Part shown: positions 10,801 through 20,898 of the stretch, piece after piece
How the letters are laid out: every line of letters begins with the position of its first letter
How positions within the stretch are numbered: position 1 is the first letter of the stretch
From: an uncultured Flavobacteriales bacterium
GTDB lineage: Bacteria; Bacteroidota; Bacteroidia; Flavobacteriales_G; Salibacteraceae
Direction of reading: 5' to 3'
Assembly: GCA_905479105.1 (NCBI GenBank)
Contig: CAJQLE010000002.1
Location: forward strand, 124,001-188,000
DNA: 64,000 nt
Made by a program: the position numbers and the translations under genes
The notes under the pieces: model-generated
Databases searched by the model: none
What the model was told of the DNA's origin: nothing
Seen by the model: only the letters and a program-made list of their open reading frames with translations

Positions 10801-10935
10801 ACTGTCTAATCTCTCATTTGCGTTTTCTCTTGCATCTCCTTCTACACCGGACGTTACAAATGTGAATGATAGCTGATAAAGACACGCTAACGACAGCAGT
10901 ATTGTAAATATCCAGATAGCACTTTTATTCTGCAT
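7870..10935 (-). CDS. secDF: Fused protein translocase subunit SecD-SecF
   Basis: Proton-driven partner of SecYEG that pulls secreted proteins out on the periplasmic side. The 1021 residues are a natural SecD-SecF fusion, the usual form in Bacteroidota. The SecD half has GLDLQGGMNVTLQV, a P1 periplasmic domain with RRRIDGLGV and RIIVELPGV, then six membrane segments including GMSVDANVLIFERIREEL. The SecF half starts near residue 690 with GLNYGVDFTGGRSY and contains GYSINDTVIVFDRIRE. A low-complexity acidic/serine stretch at about residues 275-330 interrupts P1. Single-gene transcript between its own terminator and a leader hairpin. Confidence 0.97.
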   Translation of the reverse strand: MQNKSAIWIFTILLSLACLYQLSFTFVTSGVEGDARENANERLDSLVNTEPELSLLEQEIARQGFEQQYLQSMNTQEVYPVLGFTYSYCQRNEINLGLDLQGGMNVTLQVQVKDLIRALSDNNDDPVFNQALSLAVAKQKDSQDDFVTLFDQSWNELNPGGQLASIFHNRENKDKFPIDASNEDILATITDEAEAAVSRTEQVLRRRIDGLGVVQPTIQRQPGTGRIIVELPGVKDKTRVRKILQGTAQLEFFECYDNGEIYGSLEKANNLLAEKLGVRSKDIKESTDSNSVAEVESESVASEVAADSNSLDALLSDESVDSAGADSASMSKMAADFAAKNPLFAKLRPAIYQDQESGGYFAGKGPTVGYASVFDTASVNDMLARRDIASLFPRRMKFLWAAKPYDEDGKFLQLYAMNVSSKDGKAPLEGDVITNARVVSDPLGNPEVSMSMNAEGAKTWKNITGDAASQNPKKSIAIVLDNLVYSAPRVDSEIAGGQSSISGQFNLEEAEDLGNVLKAGKLPAPARIIEEAVVGPTLGAEAIRAGFMSFALALVIVLAFMIFYYSSSGIVADLALLANLFFVMGVLSSLGATLTLPGIAGIVLTIGMSVDANVLIFERIREELRAGKGVRLAIVDGYKNAYSSIIDANITTLLTGIILYIFGSGPIKGFATTLIIGIATSLFAALFITRLIFEWRLDRNETPSFSTKLTESLMSAVNFGFVKNRKMFYIGSGIVILLGIGSLATRGLNYGVDFTGGRSYIVRFDETFAVGEIASVLTDEFVNEDNLKVAPEVKTYGSSNQVKITTKFMIDSEDESADEVVESKLKEGLAKVTPEFEIMSSQKVGPTVADDIKQGAIWAVLFSLIVIFLYIILRFRKWKFGVGALAAMFHDVLIVLSFYSILYGFMPFSLEIDQAFIAAILTVVGYSINDTVIVFDRIREFIGLHKKKDQEIVINDALNSTLSRTLITSMTTLLVLLMIFFFGGEVIRGFVFALIIGVIVGTYSSLCVATPLVVDLAKKSK

Positions 10936-10949
10936 AATAAATTGGTATT

Positions 10950-10973
10950 AATAAAATAGCCCTTAAAAAGGGC
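10950..10973 (-). promoter_or_regulatory. Hairpin with T-rich tail in the secDF leader
   Basis: Perfect 6-base stem GCCCTT/AAGGGC with a 3-base loop (10959-10973), followed on the minus strand by TATTTTATT, ending about 15 bases before the secDF ATG. It could be an attenuator-like leader element or a second, weak terminator after mdh. The sequence alone does not decide. Confidence 0.4.
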
Positions 10974-11047
10974 GTGCAAATATAGAATTTCAACTTGTTC
11001 AAACGCAGCATTATGGTTTATGTATTTTTTTCAACGGTATTGAACGA

Positions 11048-11074
11048 AAAAGGACGCCATAATGACGCCCTTTT
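11048..11074 (-). terminator. Terminator after mdh
   Basis: Minus-strand stem AAAAGGGCG/CGTCCTTTT (nine pairs, one G-U) with a 9-base loop and a run of T. It begins about 26 bases after the mdh stop. Confidence 0.82.
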
Positions 11075-11099
11075 CATAACATTTTGAAGCTGTTAAATA

Positions 11100-12029
11100 C
11101 TACATACTATCAAGAAGCTGGTTGGTTTTTCGAACTCCTTCAGCACTCTCTATCATCTTAGCTTTTTCTTTTTCATTTAATTCAACAGAAACGATTTTTT
11201 CTATACCATCTTTCCCTAAAATACATGGAACACCGATAGAAATATCGCTTAAACCATACTCACCTGCTAATAAAGCCGAACAAGGAAACATTTTCTTTTG
11301 GTCGCAAATTATTGATTGAACCAAAGATGAAACTGCTGCTCCTGGAGCATACCATGCAGAAGTACCTAACAACTTAGTTAAAGTAGCTCCTCCAACCTTA
11401 GTTGCCTCAACTATTTCATCCATCTTATCTTGAGAAAGAAACTCAGAGACCGCAACACTATTTCGTACTGCCTTATCTATCAACGGAACCATCCCAACAT
11501 CACTATGGCCGCCAATTACCATTCCATCTACATCTGACGATGGACAGCCTAAAGCTTCTGCTAATCCGTACTTAAAGCGTGCACTATCTAAAGCTCCTCC
11601 CATTCCAATAATTCTATTTTTGGGAAGACCGCTCACTTTATGTACCAAATAGGTCATGGTATCCATTGGATTGGAGACCACGATAATAATTGCGTTTGGT
11701 GAATACTTAAGGATATTTGAAGTGACGTCTTTGACTATTCCTGCATTAATACCAATTAATTCCTCTCTAGTCATTCCGGGCTTTCTAGGAATACCACTTG
11801 TAATTACAGCTACTTTACTTTCTGCAGTTTTCGAATAGTCGCTTGTACTGCCAGTAATCTTTGTGTCAAAACCATTTAAAGACGCAGTTTGCATCAAATC
11901 CATCGCTTTACCCTCTGCATATCCTTCTTTAATATCAACAAGAACAACTTCTGATGCGAAATTTTTAATTGCAACATATTCTGCGCAACTCGCACCAACC
12001 GCTCCTGCTCCTACAACTGTAACTTTCAT
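11100..12029 (-). CDS. mdh: Malate dehydrogenase (LDH-like, NAD-dependent)
   Basis: Interconverts malate and oxaloacetate in the TCA cycle. 309 residues. The Rossmann motif GAGAVGA lies at 7-13 and Asp32 fits NAD preference. The mobile loop has Arg82 and Arg88 (IPRKPGMTRE), where Arg82 marks malate rather than lactate specificity. Asp148 and Arg151 plus His175 (GGHSDVG) complete the active site. The gene is monocistronic, divergent from the large T9SS protein gene, and followed by its own terminator and then secDF. Confidence 0.96.
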   Translation of the reverse strand: MKVTVVGAGAVGASCAEYVAIKNFASEVVLVDIKEGYAEGKAMDLMQTASLNGFDTKITGSTSDYSKTAESKVAVITSGIPRKPGMTREELIGINAGIVKDVTSNILKYSPNAIIIVVSNPMDTMTYLVHKVSGLPKNRIIGMGGALDSARFKYGLAEALGCPSSDVDGMVIGGHSDVGMVPLIDKAVRNSVAVSEFLSQDKMDEIVEATKVGGATLTKLLGTSAWYAPGAAVSSLVQSIICDQKKMFPCSALLAGEYGLSDISIGVPCILGKDGIEKIVSVELNEKEKAKMIESAEGVRKTNQLLDSM

Positions 12030-12123
12030 ATTTTCTGTTCGATTAATTTAAAGGTTCACAAAGCTAAATTATCCGTTGATTAAAGCAACTGAATTTATAT
12101 CTTACGTCAATTAGCTAGAATTT

Positions 12124-12131
12124 TAATTTTG
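12124..12131 (+). promoter_or_regulatory. Bacteroidota-type -7 box (TAATTTTG) before the type B secreted protein
   Basis: Exact match to TAnnTTTG, 4 bases before the ATG at 12136, which would give a very short or leaderless transcript. No TTG was found 17-23 bases upstream, so the promoter is only half supported. Confidence 0.4.
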
Positions 12132-12135
12132 CCGA

Positions 12136-15087
12136 ATGAGACACCTTTTTGTAGGACTACTTTTATCGATTGCTTCGATATCAGCAATAGGTCAAAATCT
12201 TATCCCAGCCAACCTTATCACGACAAATGATACTGGTTTTTGTCCTCCTGCAACTTTTGACCTTCAAGGTATAGGAGGTGGATCTTGCGATTATTCTGTT
12301 GAGTCAATTCCATATAACACGGAGACCGTTGGAGGGACAAGCGTTACATTGTTCGATGATCAGATTTCAGCCCCTTTGCCCATAGGTTTCTCTTTTAACT
12401 TTTATTGCAACACCTATACGCAGTTTTACATCTGCTCAAACGGATGGGTGGGCTTTACCGGAGGGCAAACACAAACATGGGTAGTAAACCCAGTTCCGAG
12501 TGCTTTATTTAATGTCCCCAAAAACAATGTAATGACACCTTGGAGGGATTGGAACCCAGGAACTGGTGGAGGAGGCCCCTACATCACCTACCAAACTCAA
12601 GGTGTTGCGCCAAATAGAAAACTAGTCGTAACCTGGTCCGCAGTGCCAATGTTTGGTTGCGTTACCACATATGGGACTTTTCAAGTTGTCTTATTCGAAA
12701 CAAGCAACGTGATTGAAAATAATTTAACAAATGTTCCTGTTTGTCCGACTTGGGGAAATGGAGACGGTGTGCAGGCAATACATAATTTACCTGGAAACAA
12801 TGCAACTATTGTCTTAGGCAGAAATGATAATTCATTTACTGCAACAAACGAATCATGGAGGTACTCGTCCTCTACCCTCCAATGGATTTACCAGGGAGAT
12901 ACGGTTGGAGAGGGTCCCACATTAGAAATTAGTCCCGCAAATGGCGTCTATCCTACTCAATGCGAGTATGTATATGCTGTGCTTGACTCTAATAATGGAA
13001 GTGTGGCAATAGACAGTGTTCTAGTTTCCCCTTTCTGTCAGGTACCTCTTTTTCAAGAAACCGCAGTATTATGTAATGGTGATTCTACAGGCAGTTTAAC
13101 AGCAATTGATACCAATACAGCATCATCTCTTCCAAATATCTTTTATTGGATGGCTTCGAATGGGGACACCATTCAAACCAATGTTGTAAATTCAACTACA
13201 AACACTCTAAACAACATTCCTGCCGGAACTTATTCGGTAACGATAATAGATGCTTCAGGATGCTACATAACGAATGGAAGCACTAGCTTAAGTCAGCCTG
13301 CAGTATTGGTAGCAAACACATCAAATTTAAGTGCAGTCTCTTGCCCAGGTGTTTTCTCATGTGATGCTTCTGGAACAGGAATCGGTCAAGGCGGTGTTGC
13401 ACCGTATTATTATGTTTGGTCTACTGGAGAGCCTTTCCAAACTGCCAATCAACTTTGTCCTGACTCGAACTGGGTGACAGTAACTGATAACAATGGTTGT
13501 GAAGCGATAGCACTTGCAATTATCGCTGTTCCTGATACTATTCGTACAAAAGCTTTCAATGACACATTGATATGTATATCAAATCCAGCTTCTTTGGTTG
13601 CTGCATCTACAGGAGGAACACCTCCCTTTAGTTACGTTTGGACTCAAGCTTCATTGACAGGAACTGTGATTTCGACAAATCAAGCCCTGAATGTATTTCC
13701 TGAAATAAGCACGCAGTATTTCGTTTATTCAGTTGATGATAATGGATGTGCTGGAGACACATCAGAAGTCATGATTAATGTTAGGCCTCCGCTTTCATCG
13801 GAGATACCTAAGATTGATACCATATGCCCTTATGACACCATTACAATTCCTGTTACAGGGTTCGGTGGAGATTCAATCTATACCTTTTCTTGGAGTTCTG
13901 GAAATTTTGGTCCAACTACGGTGGTGAGTCCGGATGAATCCATTTGGTACCATGTGACTTTGAGTGACTTTTGTGGCTCCCCTTCTTATCTCGATAGTGT
14001 TTATGTTCAAGTAGGCGGATATAGTCAAATTGATGCGGAAATACGGGTTGAAGACGACTCAATTTGTGTTGGCGAGAATGTCTATTTAATAGCATCAGGA
14101 CGCGGAGGTTTTAGAGGACCTGATGAATATGTGTATGAATGGAGTGAGGCGAATATGGATGAAGAACCAATTCAGTTTGTTCGGCCAACTAGCACAAAAA
14201 CCTACAAAGTGACGATTTCAGATCTTTGTCTTTCACCTGTAAGTATTGCCATAAAAACAGTTTATGTAGGAGAACCTTACACACCTAATTTTGAAGCAAC
14301 ACCATCTGTTTCTTGTCAGGATACGGAAGTAAAAATCTATTTTGACAAATTACTTCCTGGATATATTTATACATGGAACTTTGGGGATGGCGAGGTCTAT
14401 GAAAACCTCTATCTGGATACTGTAAATCATCGATACCGTGAACCTGGTTGTTATGACGTAACACTTTCCACATTTACAGATTTCGGGTGTTATTCTTCTA
14501 GAACAAAAAAATGTCTAGTCGAAATTTTACAGGCTCCAATAGCGAATTACAATCATTCTCCTGCAAATCCAAGCACACTTCAGCCAATTGTTAAATTCCA
14601 AGATGCGTCCTTTAATGCTGTAAAGTCTACATGGTATATAAATGGAGACACACTTTCTGAAAAGAATATTTTCACCTATGAATTTATCGATACAGGTGCA
14701 TACACAGTTAGTATCGTTGCGATTTCAGAAGACGGTTGTTTAGATACTTTATCTAAGATTCTCTACCATAAGTTAGCTGAAACGATATACGTCCCTACTT
14801 CTTTCTCACCAAATGGAGATGGACTTAATGATGTGTTTAAAATTGGTGGTGAAGGAATACGTTTAGAAAATTTTGGAATGAGCATTTTCGATCGTTGGGG
14901 TAAAGAATTATTTCTTTCCAATAATCCAGATTTTGGATGGAATGGAAAATACCTCAGTACTGGTGAATATGTTCCCTCTGGAGCCTACCCATATGTCATT
15001 AAGTACACTGACCAATATGGAGAACCTCGAACTCTCCGAGGACATGTAATCATCAGCAATTCTGGAGTTGACAGAGGCTTGCGTTAA
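12136..15087 (+). CDS. Secreted T9SS type B (gliding-motility-associated C-terminal domain) surface protein with SprB/PKD-like repeats
   Basis: Large cell-surface or secreted protein, 983 residues. It begins with a signal peptide ending near ISAIGQ (residue 20). Residues about 35-250 form a cysteine-containing beta-rich domain (SFNFYCNTYTQFYICSNGW). From about 300 to 460 there are SprB-like repeats (GDSTGSL, NIPAGTYSVTIIDASGC, WSTGEPFQTANQLC). Ig/PKD-like repeats follow (YTWNFGDGEVYEN, YREPGCYDVTLS). The last 90 or so residues are a CHU_C type B sorting domain (VPTSFSPNGDGLNDVFKI, FDRWGKELF, GAYPYVIKY). It precedes an ECF sigma gene by 46 bases. The exact role (adhesion, matrix, gliding) cannot be told. 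Confidence 0.9.
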   Translation: MRHLFVGLLLSIASISAIGQNLIPANLITTNDTGFCPPATFDLQGIGGGSCDYSVESIPYNTETVGGTSVTLFDDQISAPLPIGFSFNFYCNTYTQFYICSNGWVGFTGGQTQTWVVNPVPSALFNVPKNNVMTPWRDWNPGTGGGGPYITYQTQGVAPNRKLVVTWSAVPMFGCVTTYGTFQVVLFETSNVIENNLTNVPVCPTWGNGDGVQAIHNLPGNNATIVLGRNDNSFTATNESWRYSSSTLQWIYQGDTVGEGPTLEISPANGVYPTQCEYVYAVLDSNNGSVAIDSVLVSPFCQVPLFQETAVLCNGDSTGSLTAIDTNTASSLPNIFYWMASNGDTIQTNVVNSTTNTLNNIPAGTYSVTIIDASGCYITNGSTSLSQPAVLVANTSNLSAVSCPGVFSCDASGTGIGQGGVAPYYYVWSTGEPFQTANQLCPDSNWVTVTDNNGCEAIALAIIAVPDTIRTKAFNDTLICISNPASLVAASTGGTPPFSYVWTQASLTGTVISTNQALNVFPEISTQYFVYSVDDNGCAGDTSEVMINVRPPLSSEIPKIDTICPYDTITIPVTGFGGDSIYTFSWSSGNFGPTTVVSPDESIWYHVTLSDFCGSPSYLDSVYVQVGGYSQIDAEIRVEDDSICVGENVYLIASGRGGFRGPDEYVYEWSEANMDEEPIQFVRPTSTKTYKVTISDLCLSPVSIAIKTVYVGEPYTPNFEATPSVSCQDTEVKIYFDKLLPGYIYTWNFGDGEVYENLYLDTVNHRYREPGCYDVTLSTFTDFGCYSSRTKKCLVEILQAPIANYNHSPANPSTLQPIVKFQDASFNAVKSTWYINGDTLSEKNIFTYEFIDTGAYTVSIVAISEDGCLDTLSKILYHKLAETIYVPTSFSPNGDGLNDVFKIGGEGIRLENFGMSIFDRWGKELFLSNNPDFGWNGKYLSTGEYVPSGAYPYVIKYTDQYGEPRTLRGHVIISNSGVDRGLR

Positions 15088-15133
15088 TAATAGCGGCAAC
15101 CTTGATCGTTATTCAGCGTCAATAACTTATTAG

Positions 15134-15715
15134 ATGGGATTATGGCATAAACATGAAGAAATGCAACTTGTTGAAGGTTGCATTAATCAAAGTCGTAAAT
15201 CCCAAGAAGAAGTGTTCTCAAAATTATATGGACGCTTGTACAGTATTTGTATGAGATACAGTGATGACCCGGACGAGGCTAAAGATGTGCTTCAAAACGG
15301 ATTCATCAAAGTGTTCAAAGGAATTGAGAATTACAAAGGAGATGGTTCTTTCGAAGGTTGGATAAAACGTATCGTTGTAAATACAGCTATAGATAATTAC
15401 AGAAGAAAGAAAGTGAAACCTGTAATTACTGACAGCGACCTCACAGATAAAATAGGGCAGACAACTGCTGAAGAGGAAGAGTCAGATAGCATCTACAATC
15501 AGGTTCCGGTGAGTGTTATAACTGAATCAGTTCAGCGACTTTCACCCGCATATAGAACAGTGTTTAACCTGTACGTAATGGAAGGTCACAATCACAATGA
15601 AATTGCAGAAATGCTAGATATAAGCGTTGGAACCTCTAAGTCAAACCTCTCAAAAGCTCGGTTGAATCTTCGTAAGATGCTTCAGCCACTAGTAGATAGA
15701 TTAAGTCAAGAATGA
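15134..15715 (+). CDS. RNA polymerase sigma factor, ECF subfamily
   Basis: Alternative sigma factor of 193 residues. Region 2 is at about 25-95 (DDPDEAKDVLQNGFIKVFKG, FEGWIKRIVVNTAIDNYRRK) and region 4 at about 130-185 (LSPAYRTVFNLYVMEGHNHN, EIAEMLDISVGTSKSNLSKA). A short acidic linker separates them. The stop TGA overlaps the next ATG as ATGA, so the downstream membrane protein is made with it, as is usual for sigma/anti-sigma pairs. Start: ATG at 15134. The upstream neighbour is the type B secreted protein, a plausible target or signal. Confidence 0.94.
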   Translation: MGLWHKHEEMQLVEGCINQSRKSQEEVFSKLYGRLYSICMRYSDDPDEAKDVLQNGFIKVFKGIENYKGDGSFEGWIKRIVVNTAIDNYRRKKVKPVITDSDLTDKIGQTTAEEEESDSIYNQVPVSVITESVQRLSPAYRTVFNLYVMEGHNHNEIAEMLDISVGTSKSNLSKARLNLRKMLQPLVDRLSQE

Positions 15716-16953
15716 CAATGAATAAATTTGATCAAATAATCGCTTCAAAACTCAATTCAGCTCATTATAGTGCTGACAAGAGTGTTTGGGCCAATATTGA
15801 ACGCGAATTACCTAGGTCCGCAGTTTCAGGTTCAAACATAAACGCTGCCTTTTTTGGTGGCATTTTAACCACCGCCATTTTAGTGTTGGGCTTCTCATTA
15901 CTGCCTACATATGATGGTGTCATAGAATCACCCTTTGATACTATTGAGCCTACTGCGTTAGTAACAAGCGATGCCTTAACTCATTTTGAGGCCGTTGATG
16001 TTTCTATTATCACTCCATTGGATCATAAGCCTCAGGAAAGGCATGAAATTGAATTAGTCTCTCTTGAACTGGTAAGTCCTATTCAACAATCTGAAAACAA
16101 ACTTAATTCAGCACAAGAACCTGAAAAAACCAATATAAAGGCTGCAAGTATTGCAATTAGTAATTCCGATCAAACTACAAAGAATCAAAGTGTTATTACT
16201 GAGCAAATAGACTTCAAAGCAGCGGGTATTCAATGTATAGATAATACTGTTCATTTTAATCCATCATCTAATGCTCTTTCTAATGTGCGTTGGATATTTG
16301 ATGGGATTCATGTCGTTGAAGGAAGTTCATGTGAGTTCACTTTTATTGATGCTGGTGAGCATGAAGTAGTCATGATTTTCGATCAAGAGAATAAAACCTA
16401 TTCTGTGAAAAAATCCATTCAGATTTTCGAGGCACCGACCCCTATTATAAGTTACTCTATCATATCTTCAGAATCTTGTTTTGAGCAATCTATCAAACTT
16501 TCTTGTGAGCCTAGCGCTAACAAGTATAATTGGTCATTGAATGAGGAATCTGGTCAAGGAAGCAACATTATTCTAAAGGCAACTGAAGGTGCACATAGCA
16601 TTAAGCTCACTGCAATTAGTGCGGAAGGATGTGTTGCTAATCTTTCACAAGAAGTGTTTGTTGATGGAGGACTTAAAATCTTCATCCCGAATTCATTTAC
16701 ACCAGACAATGATGGACATAATGACGCTTGGTTTGCTAATGGATTAGAAAAGTGCTCAGCATTTACGGTTCAAGTTTATCGTGCAAATGATCAAGCTTTA
16801 GTTTATGAAACCAACGAACTTACGCCATGGAACGGCAGTATAAATGGAAGTGCAGAAAAAGCGCAACGAGGAGATAAATTCATTTACCGAATCTTAGCGA
16901 CAGATGACTGCAACTATTCAAAAGAAATAAGCGGAACAATAACAACTCTGTAG
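15712..16953 (+). CDS. Putative anti-sigma-like single-pass membrane protein ending in a T9SS type B sorting domain
   Basis: 413 residues. The N-terminal 40 or so residues are predicted cytoplasmic (FDQIIASKLNS, SVWANIERELP), resembling the short helix found in Bacteroidota membrane proteins encoded next to ECF sigma genes. One membrane segment follows at about 44-64 (AFFGGILTTAILVLGFSLLP). The outer part has a low-complexity linker, two PKD/Ig-like modules (VRWIFDGIHVVEG, FIDAGEHEVVMIF), and a CHU_C domain (FIPNSFTPDNDGHNDAWF, WNGSINGSAEKAQRGDKFIY). No zinc-binding anti-sigma motif is present. The coupling to the sigma gene suggests sigma control, but this is inferred. A sorting domain without a cleavable signal peptide is odd. 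Confidence 0.72.
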   Translation: MTMNKFDQIIASKLNSAHYSADKSVWANIERELPRSAVSGSNINAAFFGGILTTAILVLGFSLLPTYDGVIESPFDTIEPTALVTSDALTHFEAVDVSIITPLDHKPQERHEIELVSLELVSPIQQSENKLNSAQEPEKTNIKAASIAISNSDQTTKNQSVITEQIDFKAAGIQCIDNTVHFNPSSNALSNVRWIFDGIHVVEGSSCEFTFIDAGEHEVVMIFDQENKTYSVKKSIQIFEAPTPIISYSIISSESCFEQSIKLSCEPSANKYNWSLNEESGQGSNIILKATEGAHSIKLTAISAEGCVANLSQEVFVDGGLKIFIPNSFTPDNDGHNDAWFANGLEKCSAFTVQVYRANDQALVYETNELTPWNGSINGSAEKAQRGDKFIYRILATDDCNYSKEISGTITTL

Positions 16954-17021
16954 AGTTGAATCATCCCGCTTAAACTTAGGTATTCATTAATTGCCTCGGA
17001 TTCTAAACAGAAAGAACGTGT

Positions 17022-18989
<1,968 letters not shown>

Positions 18990-19083
18990 TTACAAAACGC
19001 TCAAATATAACCTTCAAGGCAGCTTTTGTTTGCCTCAAATACCAATAAATACAAGGGTTTTATCAACAGTCAATTAACAGAAC

Positions 19084-20898
19084 CTACTCCTTCCAAAAAG
19101 AATAGGTCAAACCCGCCATGACATTGAAACGCTGCACTGGATAATTGTTCCATCGCTGATACCTCTGGATAAGTAGATTATTCAAGTTAATGAAAACAGA
19201 AAGCTTCTCTGTATAACGATATTCCAATCCTATGTTAGCATCAATAATTGGGTTCAATGTCGTACTTGTAACCGCTATTTCTTGGCCATCAAACAGCTCA
19301 ACTCCAACCGCTTCTGGATCATCACGTCCAATATACTCCTTATAGCCCTTTGAACTTCGAGGGCCAATAATATGAATCTCTGCTTTTAATAGGATCTTAT
19401 TACGCAACTGATAAAACCCCGCAGTAGAAACTTCAAAATTTGGAAGCTGCCAAGCTTCTACTTCTCTTTCGGTTTGATAATCTCTAAAAACACCCGCTGC
19501 AACTATGTGAAGCTTCTCATCTATACGATACGTCAATTCTCCACCAAACTCAGTAATTGAAAGTGTATCATATACCATGGTGAAGTAATTCACGCCAAAC
19601 GGTGTGATATTCGGATTGAACTGACTTGCGTTATAATTCACAAAAAGTGGCGCATTTCGTTCACGATAAAAACCTGCATGAAGATTGTAAGTGAATTTTT
19701 GAGATACAGACCCTCTAAATCCACCAAAAGCGTGATACTCACGATCTGTGTTTTGAAGAGGAGCTAAAGCTGGCCATAAAAATGGATTCTTCTCGGTCAG
19801 GTTGTTTAAATTATTCCTAGAAAGACCACCAGTGATTCCAAGATAAGGAATTATCACTTCCTTAACCAAATTGTATTTCGCATAGATATCTGGGTAAACC
19901 CTCAGTTTAGATGCATTTGCACTTAAATCCATTTGAGCTTTAACACCAATTTCTAGTCGCCATTTTTTAGCCTGACTTGTAATTTTAGGTGTTAGACTCA
20001 AAATGGCATTTGTTTTTGACTGAGCAACAGTATCCAACGGTTCAAAATAGAATGCATCGGCATAATTCACATTATTCATATCAGCCATGAAATCAAGGCT
20101 TCCGAGATGATTCCCAAAATACCTAGAACCTAAGGCACTGAGAACTATATTATGTTCATAGTTAGCTGCGTTTCTATCCGTAAAGTAATCGTAGTGTAAA
20201 TTAAGTACATGATTGAGTTTTGAAGAATCTGTATAGAAACTCTTTAACTCTGCGTCAGCAAACAATTCATTATAAACCTGTTTGAAAACATCTTCGTTAC
20301 CTTGGTATTCAAGGTATAATGGAGATACGTCATTATCATTATAATCATATCCATAGTATTGGATTATCTCTCTATCAAAGCCTGCCCTGCCGGATAATGA
20401 ATGCTTTTTAAAGAATTTCTTTCCATTAATAGCTGTTTGCCATTGATTATAGTTAGCTGGAGGAAGATCCTTTAATACTCCTTGAGTGCCCTTACCATGC
20501 AAATCAACACCCAGCTCTCCTTCTCTAGATCGTAAAGAGTTGACATAACCGTCAAACATGTAATTAATCCCATTACCCAATCCACCTTTCATATAGCCTC
20601 TGTATAATGGATCCAAAGGTTCACCTTTTATTTTAGCGGCATTGATACTATCAGGGACGTAATTCGTGTTAAACATTCTGGTATCAAACTGATAAACAGC
20701 CTCAGGCTTTGGAAGAATAGTATCTATAACAGATGGTGTTTCGGCCAATTTTTTCGCATCACTAATAGTCGGCTTATAGTCAAAGACAGTTATAATCTTT
20801 GTTTTCAAAGTATCCTCCGCATTAGACCTAGATACTTGGGCTTGAGAATGAGCACCAATTCCCAACGCAATAAAGAATATGGTTAGATGCTTATTCAT
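19084..20898 (-). CDS. Outer-membrane beta-barrel protein (TonB-receptor-like), coupled to a TPR protein
   Basis: From the ATG at 20898 the protein has 604 residues: a signal peptide (HLTIFFIALGIGAHSQAQ), a short soluble part with a proline-containing box (TVFDYKPTISDAKKL), then alternating aromatic beta strands up to a terminal strand ending in GLTYSFWKE, as in outer-membrane barrels. No plug domain or TonB box is clear, so it is not a standard TonB-dependent receptor. The start overlaps the end of the TPR gene by 8 bases (ATGAATAA), showing tight coupling. A start at 20964 would add a non-signal N-terminus and is unlikely. The function is unknown; a fixed TPR partner suggests an envelope assembly or transport unit. 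Confidence 0.8.
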   Translation of the reverse strand: MNKHLTIFFIALGIGAHSQAQVSRSNAEDTLKTKIITVFDYKPTISDAKKLAETPSVIDTILPKPEAVYQFDTRMFNTNYVPDSINAAKIKGEPLDPLYRGYMKGGLGNGINYMFDGYVNSLRSREGELGVDLHGKGTQGVLKDLPPANYNQWQTAINGKKFFKKHSLSGRAGFDREIIQYYGYDYNDNDVSPLYLEYQGNEDVFKQVYNELFADAELKSFYTDSSKLNHVLNLHYDYFTDRNAANYEHNIVLSALGSRYFGNHLGSLDFMADMNNVNYADAFYFEPLDTVAQSKTNAILSLTPKITSQAKKWRLEIGVKAQMDLSANASKLRVYPDIYAKYNLVKEVIIPYLGITGGLSRNNLNNLTEKNPFLWPALAPLQNTDREYHAFGGFRGSVSQKFTYNLHAGFYRERNAPLFVNYNASQFNPNITPFGVNYFTMVYDTLSITEFGGELTYRIDEKLHIVAAGVFRDYQTEREVEAWQLPNFEVSTAGFYQLRNKILLKAEIHIIGPRSSKGYKEYIGRDDPEAVGVELFDGQEIAVTSTTLNPIIDANIGLEYRYTEKLSVFINLNNLLIQRYQRWNNYPVQRFNVMAGLTYSFWKE

